From: Nelumbo lutea
Lineage: Eukaryota > Streptophyta > Magnoliopsida > Proteales > Nelumbonaceae
Direction: 5' to 3'
Assembly (NCBI GenBank): GCA_022828595.1
Contig: JAKGHH010000001.1
Location: 141,813,017-141,877,016, forward strand
Length of the DNA stretch: 64,000 nucleotides
The notes under the pieces were generated by a model. That model did no database searches, had not been told where the DNA came from, and saw nothing but the letters and a program-made list of their open reading frames with translations. A program made the position numbers and the translations under genes. How positions within the stretch are numbered: position 1 is the first letter of the stretch; every line of letters starts with the position of its first letter. Below are positions 1-12,639 of the stretch, piece after piece.

Positions 1-922
1 ATCATAATTAAATATGGACTAAATTCAAAACATGAGTATTTTAGTCAAAAACTCCACAATCTTATTAATATTTTAATAGTAGTCTAAATGTAAAATTATA
101 GATGTGTTCAATTTTTCTATAATTATTTGTGGTGAGTTCTAAATTATATATTTCATTTCCATTATCAATAAAGATAATTATTGTTTATTACACTTATTTT
201 TTAATTTGATTAACAAAAATATTTTTAATGTGTCTAATTTTTTTTACATTTTATTTTTTTTATATTTATTTTTTATTTTTTTTAATTTTCATTACCTAAC
301 TATGACTTCGTAGGTTGATCAATTTGATTTGGATGGTTCTTATCCACCACTTCAATAAAGAATAATTTTATTTTTTTAGCCTGTTTTAAAATACATGTGT
401 TTATATTGTCAAAAAAATGATATAGATCTAATTAATAGCATTTATTAGTAAAAAAATAACTTAACTCTAGGATTTAATAGGAGAAAATGAAACTTAATAT
501 CTTAAGTATATGACTTAATGAGAGGAGATTAAATGAGGTGGAAAGTTACATTTTCAACTCTTACAATTAGAGATGGACTAAATTGACAAATATGGACGTT
601 TTAATAGCCATTAAAACAGACATTAAAGATATAATAAAATGAATTTTATACCATTTTTTCAAAAAAGAATACAGGATAATTTTATTCCAAAAAAATTTCA
701 CTTTATATTCACACTTTTAATATATACTAGTAATTAAGCACATGTGTTGCACATGAGAAATTTTTTTTTCATATTAATTACTTGAATTTTAGATATATCA
801 TAGTTAAGATTAAAAATAAACTTAAATATTTATTATTCAATTATGACATCATGGGTTTCTTTGAAAAGTTTGATCACTGACCCACCATCTTGATAAGAAA
901 ATAACTTTGCTTTTGGATTAGT
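1..922. other. AT-rich non-coding DNA
   Basis: Very AT-rich sequence with poly-T tracts and no reading frame that looks coding. The stretches near 300-380 and 840-915 resemble each other (a tatgac start, a gttgatca/gtttgatca core, then an A/T-rich tail), so this is probably decayed transposon DNA. A degenerate Helitron end lies at 727-752. Confidence 0.6.
727..752 (-). mobile_element. Degenerate Helitron 3' end (minus strand)
   Basis: On the minus strand the sequence reads as a short hairpin followed by CTAG and then T, the expected layout of a Helitron 3' terminus. The stem is CATGTG / CACATG with a 3-base loop, then a short A/T spacer and ctag at 727-730. The better-preserved end at 25318-25344 has stem CCCGTG / CACGGG, so this is a diverged relative. 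The element body would extend rightward; no matching 5' end was located and the Mutator-like element at 932 interrupts the region. Confidence 0.45.
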
Positions 923-931
923 TTTAAATTA

Positions 932-1952
932 GGAAAAATTATAGTCGGAGCAAGCTCTACATTTCGAATTACAAAAACCCTCGCTATGTCATTAGAGGCT
1001 TATGTGGTTGTTGCCAACATGGAACTCTTAATCCATGTTGGACACAACAGAAAGCTTACATTGAAATTGCCCTTTAATGTTGGTGATTGGAAAATATGAA
1101 AAACAAAAAAAGAGTTTTTAGTTTCTCTCTCTCTCTGTCTCTCTCAATCTCCCTCACATTCTCTCATTCACAGTTATCTTTATCTACTCAACTACTATGT
1201 GAATTGAAAATAAATAAAAATGGTTTTTGTTTTCTATATTTATGTCTATATCAATATCTCTCATTCTCTCTCTCTTTACCTATCATTCTCCCTCAATTTC
1301 TCTCATTCCCTTTCTCGACCGATCCTCTCATTATCCCTTTTATCATTCTCCCTTAGTTTCTATCATGCTCCCTCTATCATTCTTTTTATTTTCTTACACA
1401 CTTATATAGTATTAATCAAATTGTATAAAAAACATGAGACCAACTTTGTATGGTTCAAAGATTATAACACCAATTTGATAAAAATTCACAAGAAGCTCTT
1501 GGCTATGAATTTTACACCAACTAGAGAATGATAGGGATTGAGGGAGAAGGAGATATTGACCGAGAAGGAGAGTAAGGGAGAAGAATGAGAAAGATTGAGG
1601 GAGAATAATAGAGAGAGAGAGAGAGGGAAAGAGAAATGTTTCGATTTGATTATAGACCGAAATTGAGAGAGTGGGAAAGACAAAGTGAGCGAAAGATCAA
1701 GAGATGACTGTGAGAGTGAGAGAGATGGGAGGGAGTGGAAGAGAAACTAAGCACCTATTTTCGGTATATGTTTTTTTATTGTGTCCAACATGGACTAAAA
1801 GTCCCATATTGGCAACAACCACATAAGCCTCCGATGAATGGCAGGGGTTTTATAATTTGAAATGTAGATCCGATTGTCAAAGTTCTATTGATTTTTGGAC
1901 CAACCAACAACCTAATTCTAAATGTACAACTGACTTTGGCTATACTTTTCCC
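932..1952. mobile_element. Foldback Mutator-like non-autonomous element
   Basis: A 1.0 kb element with long inverted arms. The outer ends are GGAAAAATTATAG (left) and the complement of GGGAAAAGTATAG (right). The arm at about 945-1045 pairs with 1775-1875, sharing the words for 'ttgccaacatgg' and 'acataagcctc'. Farther in, a CT-rich block (1120-1400) faces a GA-rich block (1525-1740), so most of the element is a large hairpin with a loop near 1400-1510. It is flanked by tttaaatta (923-931) and tttaaattt (1953-1961), an 8-of-9 match. A 9-bp duplication plus long TIRs is the Mutator-like signature. No transposase is encoded; the Ser/Leu-rich frames are low-complexity artefacts. The right arm has about 70 extra bases near 1875-1930. 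Confidence 0.8.
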
Positions 1953-1961
1953 TTTAAATTT

Positions 1962-4900
1962 TATATTTCATTTACATTATATAAAATATTTTTTACTTAT
2001 CACACTTAATTTTTGTTTGTCTATGGTATCATTTGACTAAAACCACTAACTCACCATTTAAAAATAAAAATTGTTTGATGTTTAGGTTGACATTAAATTT
2101 TGTATTACATTTTCATTATTGATAAAATTATTTCCTATAAAACTTTTTTTTTTTTTCAATATAATGATTGCACAATATTAGAGATATACCCAATAAATAA
2201 CTATGAAATGTAAGAAGTATTTTTACTAATGATGAAAATGGAATGTCAAATTCAAAATCTACCCATAAATGAAATGGTGTCATAGTCAAATAATAATTTT
2301 TTTTTTATTTTTGTGATTCTTTGTATATAAATTCTAAAAATATTTTTGAGGCAATTATACATTATAGATTCATTTTCTTGTTGATTTGAACCTTTCGCTC
2401 CTCCTCCCAACTCCCATTCAGAGTCCTGTGGGATCTCCACATCATCACGTCATCTCTACGTCTTTGATGTTGAGTCCTCAAAGCCCTTCGGACACGGTGG
2501 GGGACTGCCGTGCCGCCTGCGTCAGCTGCACGGTATATTCTTTCTCCATATCGGCAGAATTTCGGATCTGGGATGGATCATTCAAATCCGGATATGCACT
2601 CAGGTGAGGAAAGTATAGACCCGGATTATACGAAGTGGTTCACTTCATTTCATGAAATCCAATCCATATTTTACATTTTGCTTCTATTATGCGTCGGGTC
2701 ATAATAGAAGTATACGGTGGGATCCATATTTATTTCAGATTTTGTTGGGATCCATGCTTCTGGATGTTTATCAGGATGGCAAAAACCTGAGTGTTAATTC
2801 TTGAAATTAGGTAGAATTGGGATCTCCTATCAACAAAATAGGTTTCAACCCCTACTAATTTTATCTAATACAGTACATCTCACTATAAAATTGGGAATGT
2901 GCGGTGTGAGATAATGTTGATAGGCTGTTGCAATTTATTTTGTTAGCAGATGATCCAGACTCCAGCTCTGTATTTTTTTATTTCACTTGGGATAAGGGCT
3001 GGTCTGGTCATTATATATATTCTGTCGTGCGGTAGCCATAGACTAACATATATCTAGTTTTGCTATGCCATATCACACTTCATCTAAACCTGTATTTCAA
3101 TGAATTATGAAAGGAAAGGGAAGCAAACGTGTGGTGGGCACACTAAAGACCACGACCCAAGACTCCAAGTCAATTCGTGCATGTGGAAATCTCCTCAGAC
3201 GCGAATAATGGGACCGCTATCCACTGGACATTACTGGGTTGAAGACAAGACACTCAAGTTGTAATGAGTCGATTGGGCTCAAATCCAGGCCTTGTGAAAC
3301 CAAGTAGGCAGCCAGTCCAAAAACTCTGTAATTGGACTTCTGGTCCAAGATCATCAAATGGCCTAATCTATTTGAGCTGGAGAAATACCCAGATGGTCCA
3401 TACTCTTAGGGTGGTCAGTATGGATGAGCCTCACCCCCCATGTGTTCGCGATTTGGATCTTGGATGGTTCTAAGGAACAATTGGTGTTGGTTTTATTGGA
3501 CTGGGCATGGGCTGTATGTAAAGTTCACGAAGCTCGACCTCACAAACGACCGGAAACACTTTAAAATCAGTTCAGACTTCCCGAACCCGGGAACATAACG
3601 GTTAACAGATCCACCTAGGCAATTCTTATCTTTTGAGTTTTGAGTTGACAAAGAAATTTTGGTAAAAGACCTCCTGCCTGCTGGACAGAGACCTCCTTAC
3701 TTCGTGCATTGGACGGTACGTTGAGGCATATCTCATAATGAGAATAATAAGATGGGATGTCAGTCTCTTTAGTCTTTCCTTATAGTTTGGGCTTACAAAT
3801 ATGAATCATGGGCACCATCTATCACTTGTCAATTAAGAGGCGACGATGGATACTCTTCTTTCTTTCCTTTCGCTGTAAAGCCCCAATATTGGGCTTCTAC
3901 TTCCATCAGGCCATGTTTCCGATGATCAGAAATATGAAAACTAAAGTAGGGAAGGGATGGTTTAACCTCACAAGCATCAATATTGTTCTTTTCATAATGT
4001 TTTACTTATTTTTTAATTTTTTTCTCTATATATGCAATTTGCACTGGTTTAAAAGTGCAAATGAGTTGAGGGTAATTTGTACTTTAGAGTCCGTTTGATT
4101 TGTAGTTGGAATCGGAATTGCAATAAAAATCCCTTGCAATTGAAATTGGAATACTGTATGTTGGAAATTAGGGTCACGGAAATTTAGAGGATAAGCTTTG
4201 AGGCATGCCTAAACACATTGTCTTTAGAATGTTATTTGCCATCAATCAGTTTTAGTTAGTTTGCTGATGGATTACAAGCAAATTCATTCCTACGATACAA
4301 AAGAGCATTAGGCAATAATCTACAACCAACAAAGTTGAAGAGTTTCTGAAGAAAACTTCTATGATATAGTAATAGATCGGACTGAGAGAGACAAGAGTGA
4401 TTTTTCTGAAAACTTGTGTATTCATTTGCTTGATTTACACTAGATTATTTCTAGAGAGACATCTTGAAGAGAAAGGTGTTGGCTCAAGAAAGACTTTTTG
4501 TAAAATTACAATTTCAAATTTTGTGACTATGGGCGTGTTCGGGGTGGGGATCATACTCCCCATCCCGGCCTCAAGTTTTAAATTAATCCCTACCAAAACT
4601 TTTAGCTTGCATCCTTGGTCCTCGATAGAGAGGGCTTCCTCATCAGTGACATGAATCCCTGAATTTTTAATTAAAATGCAAATAATATTTTAAATATATT
4701 TTGATATATATAATATAAAAATATTATAAATAACATAAATAATATTATATAATTAATATAATATATATAATCAGGGTTGGGATGAGGAGTGAATTTCATT
4801 CCTTGTCCCCAATCAGGTATATCTTATTAATTCTATCTCGACCCGATCCCCACTAAGGCAATCTCTATCCCATCCCTGCCTGATTGAGGAGGTCAGGTAC

Positions 4901-4977
4901 TTGGTGGGGATGGAGAAAATTGCCATTCCTACCCCTGTGGTGTACAGCTCCATAGAATAATAAGTTTTAAATTCAAT
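1962..4977. other. Intergenic DNA with transposon relics
   Basis: No gene is recognised. 2390-2710 is less AT-rich than its surroundings and has a short open frame without recognisable motifs. 4537-4950 contains repeated 'ggggatgag' and 'ccatcccc' words and ends CCTACCCCTG, typical of non-autonomous hAT-like elements; 42240-42530 carries related words. No target duplication was found for it. Confidence 0.5.
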
Positions 4978-5030
4978 TCCATGCATTGCACGGGGGTCCG
5001 CTAGTGTGTGTGTGTATTAAAAGAAGTCTA
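4978..5030 (+). mobile_element. Helitron 3' end abutting a Helitron 5' end
   Basis: A GC-rich hairpin (CCATGC-att-GCACGG, one A-C mismatch in the stem) is followed by a short spacer and CTAG at 5001-5004, then T: a plus-strand Helitron 3' terminus. Directly after a (TG)n run comes TATTAAAAGAAGTCTAAG and a T-rich tract ending in 'tccatgtcattttt'. That second part is homologous to the minus-strand 5' end of the Helitron at about 27890. So the 3' end of one copy appears to meet the 5' end of another, head to tail. The bodies on both sides are decayed. Confidence 0.6.
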
Positions 5031-8000
5031 AGAATTTTTTCTTTTTTTCTTTTTTTATTTTTTATTCCATGTCATTTTTGAAACAATCAATGAAAGATTC
5101 ATTTTCTCATAAAAATATAACTAAAATCTCTCTCTGTCTCTCTGTCTCTCTCACATTCTCAATAAAGTAAATAATTTCCCCTCCTAAAATTTCTGGTAAA
5201 GTACCTTTCCCACCTAAAACTTCCTCTTAAAACATCTCCTAATCTATCTCACAATAAACCATCTAATTGTAACCTCTCTTTTTCACCCCCATCTCCCTCT
5301 ATCTATTCCTATTTTTATCTCTCTCTACCTTATAAATACATGCATTTAATTTTTCATCAATGTATTAAAATATTAATGTTTAAGTCAAACTTTTTTTGAA
5401 AAACAATTTAAGTTCAAACTTAAATATTGAAATAGATGAGTATAGAATATATAAAATACTAATAAGAGAGAAAATAAATAATATAATTAGACAAATAATA
5501 AAAATAAAGTAATAAAATTTAATAATTATTTAAAAGTATCATTATAGTAGTAAATAATATTTTCATGTTGTCATTATAAAGTTTAATAATTAATTATAAT
5601 AATTTTATAACTATAAAGTAATAAAATTTAATTTTAATTTAAAAATGATTAACATAATAGAAACTTTTTTTTTGAAATTGTACATTTTTTTATCATGCAA
5701 CATATGTTTTTATTGGACTTCAATGTTATAAATTTCTTTGATGGTAATCTTTTTATTTCATATGATGTTTATTACTATTGATTATGAATGCAAAATATTA
5801 CCGTTTTTATAGGTTTGTACCATGTGAAGTAGACAAAATAATAGTATGAGAGGAAGGCTAAGTTGATGGTCAAAACTCAAAAGGTCGAAAGCATGGTGGT
5901 GGTGGTGGAGGGAAGAGATGAGGTTTTGTCAAGCAAAATCTTCTTTTTTGTTTGTTGTAGTTATATCTAGAAGTATTGAACTCAACAGCCATTTATATTT
6001 AGGTTGGTATTTTCTTGAACAATATCAAGCATGTGAATGAAACTTTGAAGATTGTTAAGCAAATAAAATCTGCTTAATAACTTAATTAACTAATTAAATG
6101 TAATAACTTAATTTATTATACAATACTCAATTATCCATATGGTATATGGTTGTGAGTTTCTTTTTCTTTTTTCTTTGGCTTCATGAGGCTACACAATGGG
6201 GTGTAAGTTAAACAATGTCCTTTGTAGGCACCAAATAATTTTATTATAATTAGTAATTTACAAAAAAACTTTAGCACATATTACATGAACAAAATTCACT
6301 TAATAATATTATAAAAATTCTATTTAATTATAATTTAGGTAAATTTAGGCTACTTTTAATTATTTCAAATAAAATTGATTAAAAATAATGGCATTAATAA
6401 AATATAAATTTAATTAATTAATAAATTTAAATTTATATCTTAAAATTTAATAAGTTTTAGAATATTAATAAAAATTAACAAAGCTCATCTTACAAAAAAA
6501 TAATACTTGGATTGGACTCTAACCATCACAACCTAATTAAAAATGCAACAAGTAGGGGTGGCCATGAGCCAAACTCTTTACGACACGTCAGTCTAACATT
6601 TTCCGTCTGGGATGATGATAGAAAGGAGGTTTTTGTTGAGTTTTTCAAAAGTTTAGAGAAGGTATTTGTTAAAATGAAACTATAAGAAAAGTTTTTTATG
6701 ATTGTCAAAAATTTAGGAAAAGTTTTTATATTTTACCCAAATATCAAGACAGAGAACCCAAACAAAATGGAACTTCCAAGTTGATCAACAAATTAATGAT
6801 CTCAATCTGATTCACTGTTAATTTTTACATTATTAGTTGGCACATTCCCCAAAGAATTTCCATATATATCTTTCATTATTATTACTAAATAGGCTTATTA
6901 ATCAGTAAAACTTGGATTGACAAGAACGTTGCAACCTTTGAGGACCAGAAATAAATAAATGAAATTGACGGAGAAGTCACACATCTGCGGACATGCACAA
7001 TTCAATGGATTTTCCTCGTCAAAATCTAGCATCTTTGATGGGTTAGTTGAGATTATCTGATACGCATCTAAGTGGACATATTCCTTTGTTGGTCTTTTTT
7101 ATTTGATCAAAAAAACCTTGGCTTACATTTCTCACTCTCCATATTATTTTCCAGTCTCTTTCTTCAGCACATGTCACTCAATTAATATTAAAAAAGTCGG
7201 AAATATAAGGTAGAAAGTGATTGACTTCAGCAAATTTTGACATTTCATGAACCCAGTTTTAGGAACAAAGGAATTTCAATAATTAACGAAGAGAGTCCGG
7301 GGTCCAACAAAAATTAGGAAACCTCCAAGAAAAGCCCTTGCTTGTCTCTAAGGAGAGAATACGGGGTTGTAAGAGTTGATGACATGTTTCACAAACAATC
7401 AACAATCTTCCTCTGTTTAGGGGTCGCAATTTTTCAACCCAATTGGCCAAGGCAATCATTAAGTGACGATTTGGGTTTTATCCATTTAATCTTGGGTTAT
7501 TAAGGAATTGAATAGCCCAACAAAAAAAGGTTTAATGATTTGGATGGGTTGGCTGTAACCATTGACAAATTGGAATTTTTTTTTTCAGTTTCAATTTTTA
7601 CTCTCTTCCTCTCCTGCTTTGGTATCTTGTTGTTCATCCCCTTCTCTTCTCTCTCTCCCTCCCTCTCTCCAAGATCCAACACTATTGGCAGTTGAAGATG
7701 ATACAAGAGATAACTTTAATTTAGTTTAAAGTCTCTCTCTCTCTCTTAGAAATCGTAATACAAATCCGAACCAAGAGAAACTCAGCAGCAATACCGACAC
7801 AGAAATCAGAGCTGCTACGATGTGCTGATCAGCAGTGGTGATCCAAACAGTCTAACCATTTTGTCCATTCCGTCACCAGATATGATATCATCCTCACTTG
7901 TCCCTCTTCCATCCAGCCAATTGGAAAAGCATGGAAAATTCCTTACTTCTTATTTAAGCCAAATTTGAAAAATGCTAAAAATCATTCATTTATCTATAGG

Positions 8001-8144
8001 AAGTGTCTCCACACATGATTTCCTACCAACAAATCTTGGAAGCTCGCCCAGTTCCAATGGCCGTCTCTCCAAATGTAAGTAGTTAACTTATCATCATCTC
8101 AATTCTCAAGTCCCTACTCCTTCAATTCCGTTTTCCCATTGTTT
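5031..8144. other. Intergenic DNA, Helitron-derived at left, otherwise featureless
   Basis: About 5031-5640 looks like the leading part of a Helitron copy, by similarity to the complement of 27400-27890. The rest is AT-rich with no recognisable gene. 6550-6570 (taggggtggccatgagcc) resembles a hAT-type terminus without a partner. A (CT)n microsatellite lies at 7732-7746. The short open frames here show no motifs. Confidence 0.5.
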
Positions 8145-8149
8145 ACAGT

Positions 8150-9775
8150 TGTTAGACAGTTTTGTATGCCCTTAATTTCAATCAGTTTTGATGTACTTTT
8201 GATATTTAATATAAATAAATAAAGTATATATTTGATTCATGTTGTGTGGTATGCTTCTGTGTAAGACCCTAAAACTGGACACTTAATGAAACTTGTGTTA
8301 GTTTTAAATGTTCACAGCCGATGGATAAGTCTGGGGAGATTTATCTTGCCAAGGCTGACATTGGTGTGCTGCCAACTGTTGGGGTGGCTTGTCTCAGCCG
8401 CCAGGGTGAGATCCAATGCGCACGCAGTGTAAGATTACTTGAACCCTTGAATCGGACCAGATTTTCAGTATTGCCCTAGACCTTGGAGATTGATGGGCAA
8501 AATTGAAATGTTACACCTGACCCCCTAGACCCGATTATGGTACTGCACCAGGCGTCGGATTGGGCTGTCTTTGATATGCCAACCAGTGAGATCCTTAGCG
8601 GGGGTCAAAACCTGAGTATGTTGGGACAGTCTGAGAATTCATCTGAGTGAGTGATCATAATGACGGGATCAGCCCCTTTGTCAGACAAAGGTAATGATCG
8701 GGGATGCACTCTCTCTAATGGAAATTAAATTGCCGGCAATTGATTTCAATTGTTGGAATTTTGTTTTGCAAAATTTATATATATGATATATACTTACATA
8801 TGGTTTCAAAATGTTTGCAAATGGTTTTAATTCCCGGGATCCATGTGAGTAGAGAGTGCAGCACTATTCCTTGCAGTCGAGGGAGAGTTCATCTTTTGTC
8901 GGGCAGTGCTTGATCATTATAGGTTGAGAGGTTAAGTGTAAGGCCATTTAGGATAATACCTGATAGGCTAATCTTGCATATGCCCACAATCCCTAGGTTT
9001 TTATAAGATGGCTTAGCCCAGGGACCACTTAGTATAAGTGTTGAGCTCATGGGGTCCATGTGATGGGCTCAAAGGGTTCACTGGGCTTTCTAGTGAATTC
9101 GGCTAGGCCTTGTAATAGAGGCTAGGCTGAACCCATGTGGCTGATGTGTAGATCAATGCTTGGGTCCCATGCCATACAAAGAAGCCCAACTGGGTAGCAG
9201 TTTGGAAGACTATTAAGCACTTAATATATATTGGGCCTAAAGTCCATTTTGATCTCGGCTGATTTGATCAGTCACTTAAAGGGGCGGATCTGAGATTAGG
9301 TTAAGCCCAAAAGCTTATCTAATCTGTAGATAAGATTAAGAGGAGTCCTAATCCAAATACTGATTTGGATAAGAGCAACTCCTAATATGATTAGGAGGTT
9401 TCTTAATCACTAAGAAAGAGGAGGAAAACCCTAATTTTAAATTACTTGAATTCGAACCCCTAGGTGTTTTCGAGAGACCACCCTGTATTCCTGAGATAGG
9501 ATCTGAGATAACCCTAGAGATGAAAATAGCAGTTCACCACCTTCTTCTCTAGCATTCTCCTCCAGCAGCCGCCTTCACCTTCTTTGGGCGTGAACACCAA
9601 CGTTGGGAGATACTACTTCTTTGGATCAGATATAATCACTCCCTTCTTTTTTGGTTCAAATCTAGTCTGGTTTGGTTCAAGTAGGATCCTTGAATTTTGA
9701 TTCTAAAATCAGGGAATGTGATTCTCAGTTGGAAGGAAGGTAGAAAATTTTTGAAATTCGTCCACCCATTCCACA
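8150..9775 (+). repeat. 5' LTR of the Angela-like Copia element
   Basis: Matches 15250-16889 along its whole length, starting TGTTAGACAG. The copies differ by scattered substitutions and small indels; for example, a segment near 16580-16700 of the 3' copy has extra sequence compared with 9500-9590. A relative occurs at 60674-62118. Confidence 0.88.
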
Positions 9776-11360
9776 ACAGTTTTGGCATCCATACGATGGA
9801 TCCTACCATTCCTTTTGGAGCCATAGGTTCGAATCTTGAATCAAGAGATCAGATTTGAACCTGCGCAATTCAGTAGAAGCTGTTCTACCCGGGTATTGTG
9901 CAGATTGCAGTTTTGCTTCAAGAAATTGTTTCTTGTTTTGGGCGATTGATTTGAAATTAATTTTGTTAAATCAGAAAATAATTTAGAACTGTTCTTAATT
10001 TATTTCTTGATTTAATGGACTGTTCGTACCTGGAGATCGAAGTGCAGAATTAGCGTAGATTGTCTGCGCAATCTTTATTTGCAGTTTCTATTCTTTTCGG
10101 TCTATAAATTTTTTTTTCTAGACTGAATGTATAGGATTCAATCAAGAATATAATTATTTAATAGAAATAGGATTTTAGTTTTTTTTTTTTCTTGATTGGA
10201 GAAGGCGGCGGCGCTGGAGATTCGCAATGAAGAGTTCCCTATCTGCGCTTTGTAGTTTGGGAAACTGCAACCCTAATTACTAACCTCTATTTTGTAGGTT
10301 GTACGAACAGTCCAAATCAGTTTTGTGTTTGTCAAAATTTAGATTTTTAATTTCAGATCTTTCTTGAATTGTTTCTTGAATTAAAGATTGGTTTTTAGAC
10401 CGTTTCGGACCAGATTGGACCAAAGCTGTTTGGACCGAATCTAGGGTTCGAAAGGGGCTGTATTCAGTCCTGTTATTTCCCACTTTCAAGTCTGAAATCA
10501 ATTTTTTAATTGGAATAACCAATTCGGCCCAACCTGTAAAGCCTAGTTTTAAGGGGTTAAAACTATAAAAGCTCAGCTTACATAAAAGCTATATGGGTCG
10601 AACTGCTAACTGCAATTCAGCCCATATACCGAGATGATACTAATGGTTAATGTTATGGATTTTAAACGGGCTGATTAATGGGCTTTACAGTAGTTAATTG
10701 ATTGGATCAATTCTTCCATATCATGTGATGTGTGGATGTTTGATGTGCAGCATCCATGGGCCATAAGCACTTGGCTCATGATGATTCGTTAGTGGCTCTT
10801 GCGCACACCATGGTTGATGCACATCATTGCCATGGTGTCCCTTACAGTCATTGACTCTTTAAAGGCCTTCCATCATTAGCACGATGATGGGTCCTTCAGT
10901 AATGAGGAAACACACCATAAAATTGGGCTATCCATTTGCTGTTGGATCTGTTAGAGTGTTTCATTAGATGATAGGAGCGTCATATACCGATGTGGGAGGG
11001 GCTTCACCAGAAAATGGAAACTCTCTTACGGTACCTTGGCGTAACCTGAATATGATGGGTGAGCACTCACTAGATAGAAAGGTTTACCTGAAAACGACTC
11101 TAAACGTTGTCTGACAGAGGCCAAAGGGAAACTCATATGATGAGTAGATATGATCCGTCACAGAAAGGTGGGGGGTTATGCAGCTGAAATAGTTGACTCC
11201 ACTCACCTTATGTGATTCCCACATTTCCAGAGACATTTCGCCATCTCCGTCATTGAGATAGGAGGGAAATCTCAGAGATGAACAAATGAAAATGGAGCAT
11301 AGATTAAAAGCCATATCTATGTAGGTAACATGAATCAAATTAAGGTTATGGACTAACGTT
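9776..11360 (+). other. Leader of the Angela-like element, with primer-binding region
   Basis: Non-coding leader of about 1.6 kb between the 5' LTR and gag. The primer-binding site should lie just inside the LTR; the sequence there is TTTTGGCATCCATACGATGG, which matches the usual initiator-Met complement (TGGTATCAGAGC) only in its first bases. The same region next to the related LTR at 62119 reads TTTTGGGCGTCCATAGGATG. I see no gene in the leader; the open frames at 10280-10522 and 11084-11338 are on the other strand and unremarkable. Confidence 0.6.
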
Positions 11361-12170
11361 TTGTTGTTTTATCAAAAAATGGAAAATAGACAATTTGCTA
11401 AGTTGCTTGACGACAACAAGCTTAAAGGCCCAAACTATGCCGACTGGTACAGAAACCTTATACTGGTCCTGACTTCAAAAAAATTAGATAAAGTGGCAAA
11501 GATTCCTGCACGGGATCATCCGGGAGACAAGGCTTCAGAAGTCCATAGGAGGGAATACCAAGAATGGGAGGAGAAAAACTCCTTAGCCCACTACTATATC
11601 ATAGCCTCTTTAGATTATTCGATACAGAGGCAGTTTGATCAGATCAAACTCGCCAATGACATATTGGATAGTCTGAAAACTATGTACGAAGAGCAGAACC
11701 GTTCTACTCGATAGAAGGTCCTGAAGTAGTTCATGACCACACAGATGGCCAAGGGGCAGCAAGTTCATGACCATTGTATCTGGATGATGTGTTACATTAA
11801 TGAGCTGGAGGCCCTTGGGTCTGGGCTGGATTTGGTCACACAGATAGATGTCATTCTTAACTCCTTGCCTCCGTCCTTCAATCCGGTCATAATGAATTAC
11901 AATATGAACAAGCTGAATGTCAGCATTCAAGAGCTCAGCAACATGTTGCAACGGGCCGAGGAACTGATTAGAAAGGATGAACCGATAGCCATGCTTGTTG
12001 AAGCTGGCAAGTCAGGTAAGAAGAGGAGGGCAAAGAGGAAACCCCAGAAAAGGCCACTAAATCTAAGAAACAAAAGAAAGACAAGGCATCCGATGCCTGT
12101 CACTTCTGCAAGCAGGTTGATCACTGGAAAAGGAACTGTCCTGCCTACCTGAAATCTAAGAAAGGTACTT
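11361..12170 (+). pseudogene. Copia gag, broken (Angela-like element)
   Basis: The capsid-type protein of the element. It opens with M-ENRQFAKLLDDNK and the 'LKGPNYADWYRNL' motif of plant Copia gags, and runs 117 codons to an in-frame stop at about 11712. The frame resumes at 11733 (MTTQMAKGQQVHDH...) and reads through 'NSLPPSFNPVIMNYN'. Near 12060 a further shift is needed to reach the zinc knuckle, CHFCKQVDHWKRNC at about 12099-12140 (CX2CX4HX4C intact). So there is at least one stop and one frameshift. The start chosen has no competing upstream ATG in frame. Confidence 0.85.
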
Positions 12171-12177
12171 TCAAAAC

Positions 12178-12560
12178 TTGTGTCATGAGACTAATTTGTT
12201 AGTCACTTCTGTGTTCTGGTGTGTTGACTCCGGGGCTTCAACTCATGCGTGTAATTCACTGCAGGGGTTCAAAGTAAGCAAAAGGTTGAGTGAAGGAGAA
12301 GTGACACTTCTCTTGGGAACGGCTACAAGTGTTGTAGCTGCAGCAATTGGAACCATAGAATTAGTTTTTACAGAATGAACTATTGTACTTAAAGATTGTC
12401 TTTATGTACAGAACTTGAGAAGAAATTCGATTTCTGTTTCTAAACTGTGTGTTGATGGATATACTGTTTAATTTAGTAATATGATTACTGTTAAACGGAA
12501 TAATAGATTCATCGCATGCGGGGAACTGGAGAACGGTCTCTATGTTTTATGTCCTCTAGA
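12178..12560 (+). pseudogene. Copia aspartic protease, broken
   Basis: The frame at 12178-12378 contains FWCVDSGASTHACNS, holding the catalytic DSGA triad of a Copia protease, followed by a substrate-flap-like region up to a stop at 12376. The expected downstream part ('LKDCLYVQNLRRNSISV') continues after the stop at 12385-12440. In the intact element this would cut the polyprotein. The active-site residues survive although the frame does not. Confidence 0.82.
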
Positions 12561-12639
12561 AACTAGCTTAATCGAAACTACGTCGGTCAAAATTCCCAAA
12601 AAAAGGACTCATGATATAGTTAGTCCCACGTGCCTATGA

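Noticed and set aside
1087..1531. Open frames with Ser/Leu-rich protein
   Set aside because: They come from CT-rich low-complexity sequence in the arm of the foldback element; several frames are open at once for the same reason.
2386..2704. Less AT-rich stretch with two overlapping short open frames
   Set aside because: No domain, no start context or splice signals that stand out; cannot be supported as a gene.
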